Source: Liquorilactobacillus aquaticus DSM 21051 (GTDB taxonomy: Bacteria > Bacillota > Bacilli > Lactobacillales > Lactobacillaceae). From it: 64,000 bases of DNA. The DNA lies in NCBI RefSeq assembly GCF_001436755.1, contig NZ_AYZD01000015.1:1-64000 (forward strand). Direction: 5' to 3'. The notes beneath the pieces are model-generated. The model searched no databases. It was not told the origin of the DNA and saw only the letters and a list, made by a program, of their open reading frames with translations. Of this stretch, positions 55,203 through 64,000 are shown in pieces (the stretch's first letter is position 1; the number at the start of each line of letters is the position of its first letter). Position numbers and translations under genes: made by a program.

Positions 55203-56531
55203 ATGAAGCAAGGTTCTTTATTTACAAATAACAAAAATAATAGTCAACCACTCGCCAGCAGAATACGGCCTAGAAAACTAGAAGATTTCGTCGGTCAGCA
55301 ACATCTTCTTGGCAAGGGAAAAATTTTGCGCGAACTAATTGAAACTGATCAACTAACATCGCTTATTTTCTGGGGTCCTCCAGGAGTTGGTAAAACAACT
55401 TTAGCTGAAATTATCGCCCACCGTTCTCAGGCACATTTCATACAATTCAGTGCCGTTTCAAGTAGTATTCGTAAAATACGTGAAATTATGAAAGGGGCAG
55501 ATTTAGACCAAGATCTCGGACAGAAAACAATTGTTTTTATTGATGAAATCCATCGTTTCAATAAAGCTCAGCAAGATGTTTTCTTACCCTATGTTGAACG
55601 CGGAAGCATCATTCTGATTGGTGCAACCACAGAAAATCCTTCCTTTGAAATTAACGCTGCCTTACTATCAAGATGTAAAGTTTTTGTCTTAAAACCGCTA
55701 ATAAGTTCGGATATCATTCGATTACTGAAGTCCGCAATCAATAGTCCTGAAGGATTCGGTAAGATCGACCTTTCCATTTCAGACAAAGCCTTAGAAGCCA
55801 TTGCCGCATTTTCAAACGGCGATGGCAGAGTCGCACTCAACACTCTTGAAATGGCAGTTTTGAATAGCTCTAAAAAGGGCTCTAGAATAATCATTAATCC
55901 TAGTGGCTTAAAACAACTGATCAACCGAACTTCTCTCTTGTATGACAAAAAAGGAGAAGAACATTATAATATCATTTCTGCATTACACAAATCAATGCGT
56001 AATAGTGATGTGGACGCAGCAATTTATTGGCTCAGCCGAATGCTTGATGCCGGTGAGGATCCGATATATATCGCCCGCCGCTTAGTTCGCTTTGCCAGTG
56101 AAGACATCGGTCTTGCAGACACAAAATCTTTAAGCTTAGCGATCGATGTTTTTCAAGCATGCCGCTATCTTGGGATGCCTGAATGCGATATTCATTTAAC
56201 AGAAGCAGTCATTTATCTAGCAATGGCACCTAAATCTAATTCAGTCTACAAGGCCCGGCTTAAGGCCAGCGAAGATGTTAAGACTTTCCCTAATGAGCCC
56301 GTTCCTCTTCAAATTCGAAACGCACCCACTAAATTAATGAATGATTTAGGATATGGCAGCAACTATCAGTATGCACATCAAAAAAAAGACAAACTAACAA
56401 CCATGAAAACTATGCCACCATCGCTTCAAGATCATGAATACTATTTTCCGAGCGAGCAAGGTAATGAAGATCGTTTCAAAAAGCGATTGGCCCATATCAA
56501 AAGATGGCACGAGCACCACGATAATACCTAA
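55203..56531 (+). CDS. rarA: recombination factor RarA (MgsA-type AAA+ ATPase)
   Basis: 442 residues from ATG 55203, with gcgaggaggt ahead. An N-terminal peptide MKQGSLF is followed by PLASRIRPRKLEDFVGQQHLLGKGKILRELI, Walker A GPPGVGKTTLAE, Walker B VFIDEIHRFNKAQQD, sensor 1 GATTENPSFEIN, and the C-terminal tetramer domain (ISALHKSMRNSDVDAAIYWLSRMLDAGEDPIYIARRL). It acts at stalled replication forks. Typical single gene in Lactobacillaceae. Confidence 0.95.
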   Translation: MKQGSLFTNNKNNSQPLASRIRPRKLEDFVGQQHLLGKGKILRELIETDQLTSLIFWGPPGVGKTTLAEIIAHRSQAHFIQFSAVSSSIRKIREIMKGADLDQDLGQKTIVFIDEIHRFNKAQQDVFLPYVERGSIILIGATTENPSFEINAALLSRCKVFVLKPLISSDIIRLLKSAINSPEGFGKIDLSISDKALEAIAAFSNGDGRVALNTLEMAVLNSSKKGSRIIINPSGLKQLINRTSLLYDKKGEEHYNIISALHKSMRNSDVDAAIYWLSRMLDAGEDPIYIARRLVRFASEDIGLADTKSLSLAIDVFQACRYLGMPECDIHLTEAVIYLAMAPKSNSVYKARLKASEDVKTFPNEPVPLQIRNAPTKLMNDLGYGSNYQYAHQKKDKLTTMKTMPPSLQDHEYYFPSEQGNEDRFKKRLAHIKRWHEHHDNT

Positions 56532-56608
56532 AATGTTATCTAATGCTTTAACCATGGTGCAATAAACTATTGTTGCTAAACTTAATTAGCTCTACTAATG
56601 AAAATTTA

Positions 56609-56658
56609 AGACGCCACCTCAAGAATAATGTAAAAGCTTTATTCAGAGATGGCGCCTT
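56609..56658. terminator. bidirectional terminator
   Basis: aagacgccacctc and gagatggcgcctt pair with two mismatches around a long loop; it separates convergent rarA and the nucleoside hydrolase. Confidence 0.55.
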
Positions 56659-56699
56659 AGATGTACCATAAATTTGAAATTTTTTGTCGATCCTCTTAA

Positions 56700-57620
56700 C
56701 TACCTTCTGTTCATTAATCTAACTTGATTAAGAAACCAATCATTGAAAAAAGCAGCGTCAATATCAACACCGACCTTAGCATTATAAGCCTCTGCGGCGT
56801 GCCACCGATGCAAAACATCCGCAACCGTTGCTCCGATCGCTGGTCCTTCAGTTACAACATCAATATATTCTTTTTGAAGTTTAATAACTTCTGGATGTAA
56901 TGCGTATAAAATCGTAATAACATCATGCATTGGCTTTCCACCTTCATGGATGTCTCCATATGCATTAATGATACCATGAAGCATTTTGCCAGCTTCGCCT
57001 AGCTCTGCAAGCTTATCTGAAGTTTGCTTACTGATTAAGGCTTTGAGCGTAACATCAAGCCCAATCATAGTTATATTCAAACCACTTTCGAAAACGATCT
57101 TTGCTGCATCTGGATCTGTAAAAATATTAAATTCAGCAACAGAACTGGCATTACCACCCGAAATAGATCCACCCATCAAAATTAACTCATCAATTTTTGA
57201 AAGCATCTCAGGATATTTTAAAATAAAATGTGCAATATTTGTATAAGCTCCTGTCGCAATCAATGTTATCTGCTGTTCATTTTGTTTTAACACATGTGCA
57301 ATAGCTTCTACTGCTGTTAAATCACTAATTACGCTTTTGGGTTCAGGAAAAGTGTATCCAGGCAACCCCGTTTCCCCGTGAATTGCTGCAGCATCCTCAA
57401 ACTTTTTCTTTAAAGGTGCGGCTGCACCTTTTGCAACGGAAACTTTCTTATCAAAAAAGTCTACCAGCTTTAGGGCATTAGCTGTTGTCTTATCAACACT
57501 AACATTTCCGGCTACTGTGGTAATTAACTTAACATCTAGCTCAGGATTATTAAGTGCAACAGCAATGGCAGCTGCATCATCTATTCCGGGATCCATATCT
57601 AATATAACTGAACGTGGCAT
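56700..57620 (-). CDS. inosine-uridine preferring nucleoside hydrolase
   Basis: 306 residues; aaaggag start. The calcium-binding motif DMDPGIDDAAAIAVAL at the N-terminus defines the family. Other sites are NVSVDKTTANAL, HGETGLPGY, IALIATGAYTNIAHF with the Asn of the pocket, and VAEFNIFTDPDAAKIVF. It splits ribonucleosides into base and ribose. It lies 34 bp downstream of the nucleoside transporter gene on the same strand, so imported nucleosides are broken down right away. RihC-like. Confidence 0.92.
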   Translation of the reverse strand: MPRSVILDMDPGIDDAAAIAVALNNPELDVKLITTVAGNVSVDKTTANALKLVDFFDKKVSVAKGAAAPLKKKFEDAAAIHGETGLPGYTFPEPKSVISDLTAVEAIAHVLKQNEQQITLIATGAYTNIAHFILKYPEMLSKIDELILMGGSISGGNASSVAEFNIFTDPDAAKIVFESGLNITMIGLDVTLKALISKQTSDKLAELGEAGKMLHGIINAYGDIHEGGKPMHDVITILYALHPEVIKLQKEYIDVVTEGPAIGATVADVLHRWHAAEAYNAKVGVDIDAAFFNDWFLNQVRLMNRR

Positions 57621-57653
57621 AATAAAACTCCTTTACTTTTTCCTTAATGAAAT

Positions 57654-58880
57654 TTACCAAGCAAACAATCCTGCACTAGCCGCTGATAATAGTGAAACTA
57701 GAACACCTGCTAATAACATTTGCGGAACTCTACTCGAAATGTAATTTGTTTTTTCTTTTGAAACTAATCCCTTAAATGCACCGATTATCATTCCTAATGT
57801 CCCAAAATTAGCAAAGCTAGTCAGGAAAACAGTTAAAACAACACGTGCATGCTCATTAGCGAAGAGACCTTTTTGCGCCATAATATTTTTGGTTATCTCA
57901 CCCATAACAACAAATTCATTAGTAACTAATTTGGTCCCCATATATTGAGCAATCTGGAATGCTTGATTCACGTCAAAACCTAGTAACCAGGCAAATGGGA
58001 ACAAAATAATACCGAAAATATTTTCAAGCGTCAACCAACTCAATCCCGTCAAACTGAATAGTTGATTTATTAACGCTGCCAGCGAGACATAAGCAATTAC
58101 GGTTGCAGTTATAATCAAGATCAACTTTCCCGCGTTCAAAATTGAATCACCCAAAAATGAAAAGAAAGGTTCGCGTTTTTGATCTTTGTTCTTGTTAATT
58201 GAAACAACGATATCTTCATCAGCCGGGACAGTCACCGGGTTCAAGATTGCCGCAATTGCGATTGATCCCAAGATATTCAAAGGTATGGCGGTTAAAACAT
58301 ACTGACCAGGGACCATTTTTATATATGAACCAATAATTGCCGAAGTAACACAGCTCATTGACATCATCGCCAAAGTAAAATTACGTTTAGCGCTCATTTG
58401 CTGCAACTGATCCTTAGAGACAGCCAAAACTTCCGTATTCCCCAGAAACATCATTTCAACAGAAAAAAAAGCTTCAAATCGCGGTTGATGGGTTATAAAT
58501 GATAAACCACGACCTATCCATTTTACAAGCCATGGAAGCAGACCTATGTACGTCAAAATATCAAACAAAGGTACAACTAACAAAATTGGTAAGAGAGCGC
58601 TGGTCACAAAATTAGGTGAGCCAGTCGTAGGAGCCAACCAGTCAGGTAAAGCAAATGCAATTCCTTTGTTTGCCACAGCTACCAACCAGCTAAAACCGTC
58701 AGCCGCTGCATGCACCACCTCACGTCCTGCACTGAACTTCATAAAAAACCAAGCAAGGAAAACCTCTAAACAAACAACAATGAAAACAGATCTCCATTTA
58801 ATGGAGCTACGGTCGTTAGAACATAGAAATGCTATACCTAAGAAAACAAAAAAGCCCAAAATATTCACTAATAAAAACAA
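57654..58880 (-). CDS. concentrative nucleoside transporter (NupC/CNT family)
   Basis: 408 residues from TTG 58880, with agaggagatt 9 bases upstream; the frame reaches ATG 58919 but lacks a site there. Ten helices and CNT motifs: ADGFSWLVAVANKGIAFALPDW, VTSALLPILLVVPLFDILTYIGLLPWLVKWIG, FFSVEMMFLGNTEVLAVSKDQL and the C-terminal TSFANFGTLGMIIGAF. It brings nucleosides in with protons or sodium. First gene of the two-gene operon with the hydrolase. Confidence 0.9.
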   Translation of the reverse strand: MFLLVNILGFFVFLGIAFLCSNDRSSIKWRSVFIVVCLEVFLAWFFMKFSAGREVVHAAADGFSWLVAVANKGIAFALPDWLAPTTGSPNFVTSALLPILLVVPLFDILTYIGLLPWLVKWIGRGLSFITHQPRFEAFFSVEMMFLGNTEVLAVSKDQLQQMSAKRNFTLAMMSMSCVTSAIIGSYIKMVPGQYVLTAIPLNILGSIAIAAILNPVTVPADEDIVVSINKNKDQKREPFFSFLGDSILNAGKLILIITATVIAYVSLAALINQLFSLTGLSWLTLENIFGIILFPFAWLLGFDVNQAFQIAQYMGTKLVTNEFVVMGEITKNIMAQKGLFANEHARVVLTVFLTSFANFGTLGMIIGAFKGLVSKEKTNYISSRVPQMLLAGVLVSLLSAASAGLFAW

Positions 58881-59004
58881 AATTCCAATCTCCTCTATAA
58901 AAAATATTAAAATCTTCATCTGTTAGTATAACAAACTTAAATTCAACATAAAATTATTACAATCTTTTTCGCCTACTGAAATTATCAAGAAAGCCAGCGG
59001 TTCT

Positions 59005-59298
59005 TTACTTCCAAAAAAATTTCCACCATTTTATACGTTCAGGCGACTTATACTTTTGCAGCTCCCGTAATGTTTTTTCCGAAAAGCCGGCACTAGGTAT
59101 TTCTTTACTGGCAGCCTTTTCACTAGGTTCCTCATGATTTTGTGAAAACGAGTCTTGTGGCTTGTCTAACAGCTGATACAGATTATCTAATCTATCATAT
59201 TTATGAGCAAGCTCATACTGCTGTACCTGTATCTCTCGATGCAATTCTTTTATTTGTTGCACAATTTTTGTTCTGCGAACATGCTCTTCATTGCTCAT
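59005..59298 (-). CDS. small coiled-coil protein of unknown function
   Basis: 97 residues; tagggaggg start. Residues 1-50 are a long charged helix with a coiled-coil heptad look (VRRTKIVQQIKELHREIQVQQYELAHKYDRLDNLYQLL). A flexible Ser/Glu-rich linker follows, then a basic and aromatic end, RIKWWKFFWK, that could sit on the membrane. I do not recognise a family. It stands alone between the nucleoside transporter and the ABC operon. Confidence 0.55.
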   Translation of the reverse strand: MSNEEHVRRTKIVQQIKELHREIQVQQYELAHKYDRLDNLYQLLDKPQDSFSQNHEEPSEKAASKEIPSAGFSEKTLRELQKYKSPERIKWWKFFWK

Positions 59299-59607
59299 AA
59301 CTGCCCTCCCTAGTATATCGCTGAGTTCATTATACCATTTATGTAAGCCCTTTATATAGCTTTATACATCTTCATTCTAATACTTGGCTAATTGTTGTTA
59401 GCTCATTTCTGAAAAGCAGAAAATCTAGGTTTGAATTAAAGCCTCTTTCGGTAATTAACATCAATACTGTAAATATGAATATTTCAGATAACATTTAAGC
59501 ACAAGGTAAGTAGGACATTCAGAACATAGTTCTGGAAAGTTTTATTAATTATTAACCTTGAACACTTCACTTTGTTGAAATTACATCTTCAGCTTTATTT
59601 CGCAGAT
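59299..59607. other. intergenic, no gene seen
   Basis: AT-rich 309 bp with no clear structure or frame. Confidence 0.4.
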
Positions 59608-60303
59608 TTATCTCGCTCTGCTGCTGTTTATTAAGTTGCTGTAGGCCTCACTAATATCTTGTGTGTCTTCTAATTCCAGCAAATCTGTATACGTTCCACT
59701 AAAAACACAGTGTCCCTGGTTAAGACCAATAATCTGAGATCTTCTATTCTTCAACTGCTCTAATTGATGCGTCGTCATTATTACTGTACTTTTTTCAGCA
59801 AGTGAACAAAGCATGTCCATAATTAAAGTGGCATTGCTAGGATCAATGCCGCTTAAAGGCTCATCGAACAAATAAAGCTTACGATTTAGCAAACAGGTCC
59901 CGTAGGTTAAGACTATTCGTCTTTCGCCGCCAGAAAGCTTGCCCATCTTAATTGATTCAAGCGGTTTTAACACCGTAGTGAAAACTTTGTTCATTAATTC
60001 GGTTGGTACAGCCCCACCCGCATGATCTATTTTTTGGTACATATTTAATGTCTGTTTCACCGTTAGCGTGGGGTAAAATAGCGTCCTTTGCAATTGGTAA
60101 CCAATTTCTTTAGTACTGGGCACATTAACCAGTGCAGCATAGGTGTCTGGTGGATTCAAACGTGCAAGTGTGTCTAAAAGAGTCGTTTTCCCAGTTCCAT
60201 TAGGGCCAATAACAATATTTGGAATGCCATCTTTAAACTTGATATTCAGCCCATCGTAAATCAAGCGTTCTTGATATGAAAAAGATAAGTTAGTGATTTC
60301 CAT
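59608..60303 (-). CDS. ABC transporter ATP-binding protein
   Basis: 231 residues; ggaggaaaa start. Walker A GPNGTGKTTLLDTL, Q-loop in YQLQRTLFYPTLTV, signature LSGGERRIVLTYGTCLL, Walker B LYLFDEPLSGIDP and H-loop MTTHQLE. The compact size, and the permease gene 25 bp upstream, place it with simple ABC-2 exporters for drugs, lipids or peptides. Last gene of this two-gene operon. Substrate unknown. Confidence 0.92.
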   Translation of the reverse strand: MEITNLSFSYQERLIYDGLNIKFKDGIPNIVIGPNGTGKTTLLDTLARLNPPDTYAALVNVPSTKEIGYQLQRTLFYPTLTVKQTLNMYQKIDHAGGAVPTELMNKVFTTVLKPLESIKMGKLSGGERRIVLTYGTCLLNRKLYLFDEPLSGIDPSNATLIMDMLCSLAEKSTVIMTTHQLEQLKNRRSQIIGLNQGHCVFSGTYTDLLELEDTQDISEAYSNLINSSRAR

Positions 60304-60327
60304 ATAATTAATTTTCCTCCCTCAGAT

Positions 60328-61083
60328 CTAGAGTCTGTCTAATATTGGACGAATGTCAAATTTAGAAAATCCCTTCAATCCAATCAAGCAAAAGGCAACT
60401 GTTACGATCAGTAATTGGATCAAAGAACTAAAACTAATATTTCCATTATTAACAAAGCTATCCGACAGGCCTATCAAGACTATAGTATACTTATAAGGAT
60501 TCAATAATGACATTAAGTGAAACAGCGGTGTCTTGCTCGGCAGTGCCGCTATATAACAAAGTACAAAAAAGAGCAACGTTCCAATAACAGAAAGCGACTG
60601 TACTTTGATTCGAAAAACGAAAAGAATGCTCAATCCTAATGTTACAGGAATAACCGCTAAAATCCCCCCCAACAAGCTGCTAAACAAAATACTGAAGTGC
60701 CAGCTGCGTAACAGTACCATTCCTAAAATAGTAAATAATAATAGCTCAACCAAAATAAACGCAACTTGTATAATGAAATTTGCAACAAAAATAAGCCATT
60801 TTGAACCTACAATAAAATAAAACTCCTTATAATAACCAGATTCTCGCTGGACGATAGTGGTAACAATCACTGTATTGAGCAATGAAATAAAAATTATGTA
60901 GGCCCAGTATGGTTGAAATACATTTGAAATTTCATTGATTGAATAATGATGAGCTTGGCGTATCTGTTTAAAGTTCATATAGACAAAATAAAGTGCAGGA
61001 AATAGCAGAGTATAACAAAACACCACTTTATTATCAAAACTATCAGTAATATAGACACGACAAAGTGTTTTTATTTTTTCCAC
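60328..61083 (-). CDS. ABC-2 type permease
   Basis: 251 residues from GTG 61083 (gaggg 8 bases upstream); an ATG at 61101 is without a site. Six hydrophobic segments, with a first short helix (FCYTLLFPALYFVYMNF), a 30-residue outside part, and the rest packed in the last two thirds. The order permease then ATPase and the size fit ABC-2 exporters. No close homologue can be named. Confidence 0.8.
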   Translation of the reverse strand: MEKIKTLCRVYITDSFDNKVVFCYTLLFPALYFVYMNFKQIRQAHHYSINEISNVFQPYWAYIIFISLLNTVIVTTIVQRESGYYKEFYFIVGSKWLIFVANFIIQVAFILVELLLFTILGMVLLRSWHFSILFSSLLGGILAVIPVTLGLSILFVFRIKVQSLSVIGTLLFFVLCYIAALPSKTPLFHLMSLLNPYKYTIVLIGLSDSFVNNGNISFSSLIQLLIVTVAFCLIGLKGFSKFDIRPILDRL

Positions 61084-61205
61084 ACAAAATCCCTCTTTCA
61101 TTTTGTAAAATTAGGCTAATTATAACACATTTTTAAACTAATTTTGTGCTTACCTGAATAGAAGCAAAGTAATAGTTAGGCCAAATATTTCTTTGTAAGC
61201 CAAAA

Positions 61206-61239
61206 AAAGAGACCACGACATCTTCTGTCGTAATCTCTT
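61206..61239. terminator. inverted repeat between the ABC permease and ctpA
   Basis: aagagaccacgac and gtcgtaatctctt pair with one or two mismatches. On the minus strand the right arm is followed by tttttttgg, so it ends the ctpA transcript. Confidence 0.7.
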
Positions 61240-61354
61240 AGATTAGAATTTGTGTTTTTCACTTAGCACATATACGGTAATGAATTAACGAACAGATACT
61301 ACAAATTTTAATGATCTAATAGTTGAAATTAAAACTTTTTTTAGAATTAGCCTG

Positions 61355-62818
61355 TTATTTTACCTCATCAACAGCGGTTTGATAAGCATTGTCACTATTT
61401 GTGAGTTTCTCAGCTATCTTCCCTTCAAGTTTTTCAATTGTTGATTTATCGGCAGTACCTGTTTCTTCTAACTTATTATCAGCTTGGAATTTCTTGATCG
61501 CATCCTGTGTATCAGTATCAAAATATCCGTTAGCTTTGTCTGGCCCATAACCCAAAGCCTTTAAAAGCACCTGAATTTTCTTGATTTGATCAGAAACCTC
61601 ACCTTTTTGGTAAGTTTTTTTCGTGTTGATTGCAGTCTGGTATGCATAGCTTGGAAAATCTCTCTTGATAGTTGGCTGCAAACCTTTATGATGAATCCAC
61701 GAACCATCAGGAGTCAACCATTTAGCAATCGTGACTTTTAGTTCAGTTTTATCACTGAAAGGCACAGTGTTCTGAACTGTTCCTTTTCCATAAGATTTTG
61801 TTCCAATCAACTTAATATTAGCTGACTGATTCAAAGCTCCTGAAAAGATTTCAGCTGCACTGGCACTTCCGCCATTAATCAAAACAACCGTTTTTTCCTT
61901 TACTTTAAAACCACCGTCATACTTTTTACCCGCCTTAAAGACTTCTGGTGATTGATCTCGTGTTTGAACCTGCATAATTGTTTTACCATCTTTAAGGAAC
62001 ATTGATGACATTGCCAATGCCTGATCCATCAGTCCGCCAGGATTATCTCGCATATCAATTACAAACGACTTTGCACCTTTTTTACGCAAAGATTTAATTT
62101 CACTCTTAAATTCTGCAGCTGTTTTTTCTGAAAAAGTCGAAACTCGAATATAACCGACCGTTTTATGCTCACTGTCTAACTTTCCAGTAACGGTTTTGAC
62201 TGGTATTGTATCCCGGACTAATGTTTTTGTAAATGTTTCGGAGCCCCGTTTAATTGTCAGTGTTACCTTTGTCCCCTTTTTACCTCTTATATAGGAAACA
62301 GCTTTACTCAAAGAAACACCTGACATAGACTTACCATCAATCTTTTGAATTACATCATTTGCTTTTAAACCAGCCTTCTCCGCAGGAGTCCCATCAATTG
62401 GCGACACGATTTGAATTTCATCGCCATTTTTTCTAACCTCTGCCCCAATTCCAGTAAAGCTGCTGGAAATAGTATCATTTAAAGACTGTGTCTCCGATTT
62501 TGACATGTATTCAGAGAATGGATCCCCTAAAGCATTTACCATTCCGTTTAAAGCACCATTTTCCAGTTTCTTACGACTCACATGTTGGTAATAGTTATTA
62601 TACAGTGTTGAATACACAGCTTCAATTTTACTCATTGAGCTATTGGTTTGCTGTGCAGCTGTCAGCTTTTGATCCATTATATAAAAAATCGAACCACTAC
62701 CTACTAATAAAGCCAGCACACCAACAATAACGACTGTCAGTAAGCTGTATCTTTTTTTAGATTTTCCCTTATTCTGTTTTTCAAGTACAGTATCTTCTCT
62801 TTCCTTCTTTTTAAACAT
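61355..62818 (-). CDS. C-terminal processing peptidase, S41 family (CtpA)
   Basis: 487 residues; tagagggat start. A cytoplasmic basic start, one membrane helix (about 26-48), then a helical part and a PDZ domain (FTGIGAEVRKNGDEIQIVSPIDGTPAEKAGLKANDVIQKI). The catalytic core has the nucleophile Ser in GGSASAAEIFSGAL and the Lys in SYGKGTVQNTV. After it comes a peptidoglycan-binding domain: QIKKIQVLLKALGYGPDKANGYFDTDTQDAIKKFQ. So the protease is held at the wall. It trims surface or secreted proteins. Upstream lies the yozE-ypmS-lipase cluster. Confidence 0.92.
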   Translation of the reverse strand: MFKKKEREDTVLEKQNKGKSKKRYSLLTVVIVGVLALLVGSGSIFYIMDQKLTAAQQTNSSMSKIEAVYSTLYNNYYQHVSRKKLENGALNGMVNALGDPFSEYMSKSETQSLNDTISSSFTGIGAEVRKNGDEIQIVSPIDGTPAEKAGLKANDVIQKIDGKSMSGVSLSKAVSYIRGKKGTKVTLTIKRGSETFTKTLVRDTIPVKTVTGKLDSEHKTVGYIRVSTFSEKTAAEFKSEIKSLRKKGAKSFVIDMRDNPGGLMDQALAMSSMFLKDGKTIMQVQTRDQSPEVFKAGKKYDGGFKVKEKTVVLINGGSASAAEIFSGALNQSANIKLIGTKSYGKGTVQNTVPFSDKTELKVTIAKWLTPDGSWIHHKGLQPTIKRDFPSYAYQTAINTKKTYQKGEVSDQIKKIQVLLKALGYGPDKANGYFDTDTQDAIKKFQADNKLEETGTADKSTIEKLEGKIAEKLTNSDNAYQTAVDEVK

Positions 62819-62849
62819 TAACTCTATCCCTCTAACTGTTTTTATTTTT

Positions 62850-63074
62850 TTAATTCATTTTTTCAAGATACATCTGCCAAGCCTGATCAAAAATTGTCAT
62901 ACTTGGTAAATACTCCCCGCTTAATTCAAGGTACTGCGAAACTTCCTCGTAGTCTTGCGAATGTTTTGGAAAACTTTGGTCATAAAATGCATTATTTGCA
63001 AATTGTGCAACTTCATCAGTATTATCCGGATTTCTTTCAGTCATTAAATATTGATAAAAGCTCTTACGATACAT
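62850..63074 (-). CDS. YozE family protein (UPF0346)
   Basis: 74 residues, aagaggtg start. SFYQYLMTERNPDNTDEVAQFANNAFYDQSFPKHSQDYEEVSQYLELSGEYLPSMTIFDQAW is the typical single-domain YozE sequence, a SAM-like helical bundle with unknown function, widespread in Firmicutes. It lies between ypmS and ctpA. Confidence 0.92.
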   Translation of the reverse strand: MYRKSFYQYLMTERNPDNTDEVAQFANNAFYDQSFPKHSQDYEEVSQYLELSGEYLPSMTIFDQAWQMYLEKMN

Positions 63075-63096
63075 CTACTTCACCTCTTATGAACCA

Positions 63097-63714
63097 TTAC
63101 TCTAATGGTACATCAACTTTAAAACGAAAGTCATCATTTTTTAAATCTATTTTTTGCGCCCTAACCGTTATTTTTTGTTTATTAGTCATTTTGCTTAAAT
63201 TCAACGTGATCGTCTTTTGCTTACTATTGATAGTTATTCCACTGCCTAAATTATAGTTATTTCGAACGTAATTTAAAATAAATGAGGTAGGTGCACTCAA
63301 CGAACCTATCGCAACTGATTCAGCATGCAAACGAATATTTCCATCTTTTGTTACCGTAGGCATTGTATACAGTGAAAAAGAGACATTTTGACCTAAAATT
63401 TTAGTTGTCCCCATTAAAATTGCTGCATCTCCAACATAAAAACGGTATTTTATCTTCTGACCTTTTTGCTGTTGCTTTAGATAATAATTGATTGTTCCAT
63501 TTAATTGCTTTTTATTCATACTGACATTAATCGAAGTGTGGTTGCTGGAACTATTTTTTGTTGCAGTGACAACGTCTCTTTGAACCGTATTTTGCTTGGT
63601 TGCTTGTTTAAACACAAAGAGCGTACATCCTACTAAAAAGGCGGCAAGAACAATAAAAGCCCATTTCCAAATATTTACTTTTTTCTTCTGTTTATCATTT
63701 ACTGAACGCTTCAT
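63097..63714 (-). CDS. ypmS: YpmS family protein (DUF2140)
   Basis: 205 residues; gaggataat start. One membrane helix (residues 17-34) with a short basic inside part, then an outside beta-rich domain beginning INVSMNKKQLNGTINYYLKQ and ending FRFKVDVPLE. YpmS proteins are next to the GDSL lipase ypmR in Bacillus and lactobacilli; the same order is kept here. Role in envelope or lipid metabolism is a guess. Confidence 0.88.
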   Translation of the reverse strand: MKRSVNDKQKKKVNIWKWAFIVLAAFLVGCTLFVFKQATKQNTVQRDVVTATKNSSSNHTSINVSMNKKQLNGTINYYLKQQQKGQKIKYRFYVGDAAILMGTTKILGQNVSFSLYTMPTVTKDGNIRLHAESVAIGSLSAPTSFILNYVRNNYNLGSGITINSKQKTITLNLSKMTNKQKITVRAQKIDLKNDDFRFKVDVPLE

Positions 63715-63718
63715 AAAA

Positions 63719-64000
63719 TTATCCTCCCTCCTTTAACCATTTCTCTTTATGTTTTATCATAACTTGATATAATTTTGCCGCCATATATTTATACCCCTTC
63801 AAATTAGGGTGAAAATGATCCGCAGGAGATAAATAGTTGTTTTTTTCTTTTTGATTACTTAGTATTTTAGACAGTTTTTGACCAGACAAATTATTATAAT
63901 CTGTAACGGTTGTTTCTTTGAGCGTACTCCCATGATCGTAATACTGACCCTCCGAAAGACGCTTTTCGACATTTACAACATAAACGTTTTTGTTTTTTGC
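63719..64000 (-). CDS. SGNH/GDSL hydrolase (YpmR-like), C-terminal part
   Basis: 93 codons up to the right edge; the N-terminus is outside. The last part YLSPADHFHPNLKGYKYMAAKLY carries the Asp-x-x-His pair (ADHFHPN) of the catalytic triad of SGNH lipases. The remaining sequence, VYVVNVEKRLSEGQYYDHGSTLKET, is before it. It is translated directly before ypmS (stop and ypmS start 5 bases apart), the conserved ypmR-ypmS pair. Confidence 0.88.
   Translation of the reverse strand, partial: AKNKNVYVVNVEKRLSEGQYYDHGSTLKETTVTDYNNLSGQKLSKILSNQKEKNNYLSPADHFHPNLKGYKYMAAKLYQVMIKHKEKWLKEGG

Overview
The window is low-GC Firmicutes DNA from a member of the Lactobacillaceae. The evidence is the block lepB-rbgA-rnhB-dprA-topA-xerC-hslV-hslU, parE-parC beside plsY, and the folB-folKE-folC-folP cluster. 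A KxYKxGKxW-type secretion signal, usual on lactobacillar glucansucrases and adhesins, and a soluble PAS chemotaxis-type receptor, unusual outside motile lactobacilli, point towards a Liquorilactobacillus-like organism. That placement is an inference.

Positions 1-16,000 are an accessory zone full of decaying genes. It has an IS3-family remnant on the left edge that truncates a VOC-like gene, a frameshifted DJ-1/PfpI gene, an HXXEE membrane protein with a divergent TetR regulator, a MepB-like protein, and an Ada protein that has lost most of its zinc domain. It also has an MFS exporter divergent from a winged-helix regulator across a 42-bp palindrome, a DMT transporter with a frameshift in a homopolymer beside a MarR regulator, and two IS30-family remnants. 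These flank the ruins of a small secreted-peptide/membrane-protein locus, a MerR-SDR pair with a MerR-type promoter, an NTase-like gene and a broken KxYKxGKxW surface protein.

From 16,290 to 36,920 the content is mostly conserved housekeeping: signal peptidase I, a TIM-barrel isomerase, DegV, RqcH/FbpA, topoisomerase IV, PlsY, and a long leftward block for DNA topology, recombination, proteolysis and ribosome assembly, then MsrA. Positions 37,000-41,100 are again partly decayed: a methyltransferase fragment, an XRE/membrane pair with an autoregulatory palindrome, a GNAT gene, a second broken DJ-1/PfpI gene and about 1.3 kb of AT-rich non-coding DNA.

The right part carries MsrB, a NiaP-like MFS transporter, a universal stress protein, the PAS/MCP protein and tRNA-Ala(CGC). 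The folate operon (folB, folKE fusion, folC, folP, Nudix) is led by a ZTP riboswitch with its own terminator. Then come a large GT-C-like membrane protein, two GNATs, an AbrB-domain/multi-pass membrane fusion, RarA, a nucleoside hydrolase/CNT transporter pair, a small ABC exporter, the CtpA protease, YozE, YpmS and the C-terminus of a GDSL lipase that runs off the right edge.

The best leads are the ZTP riboswitch controlling a complete folate operon, the AbrB-membrane fusion, the soluble PAS-MCP, the deleted-zinc-domain Ada and the degenerate secreted-peptide locus. No CRISPR array, prophage or intact novel multigene defence system was seen.
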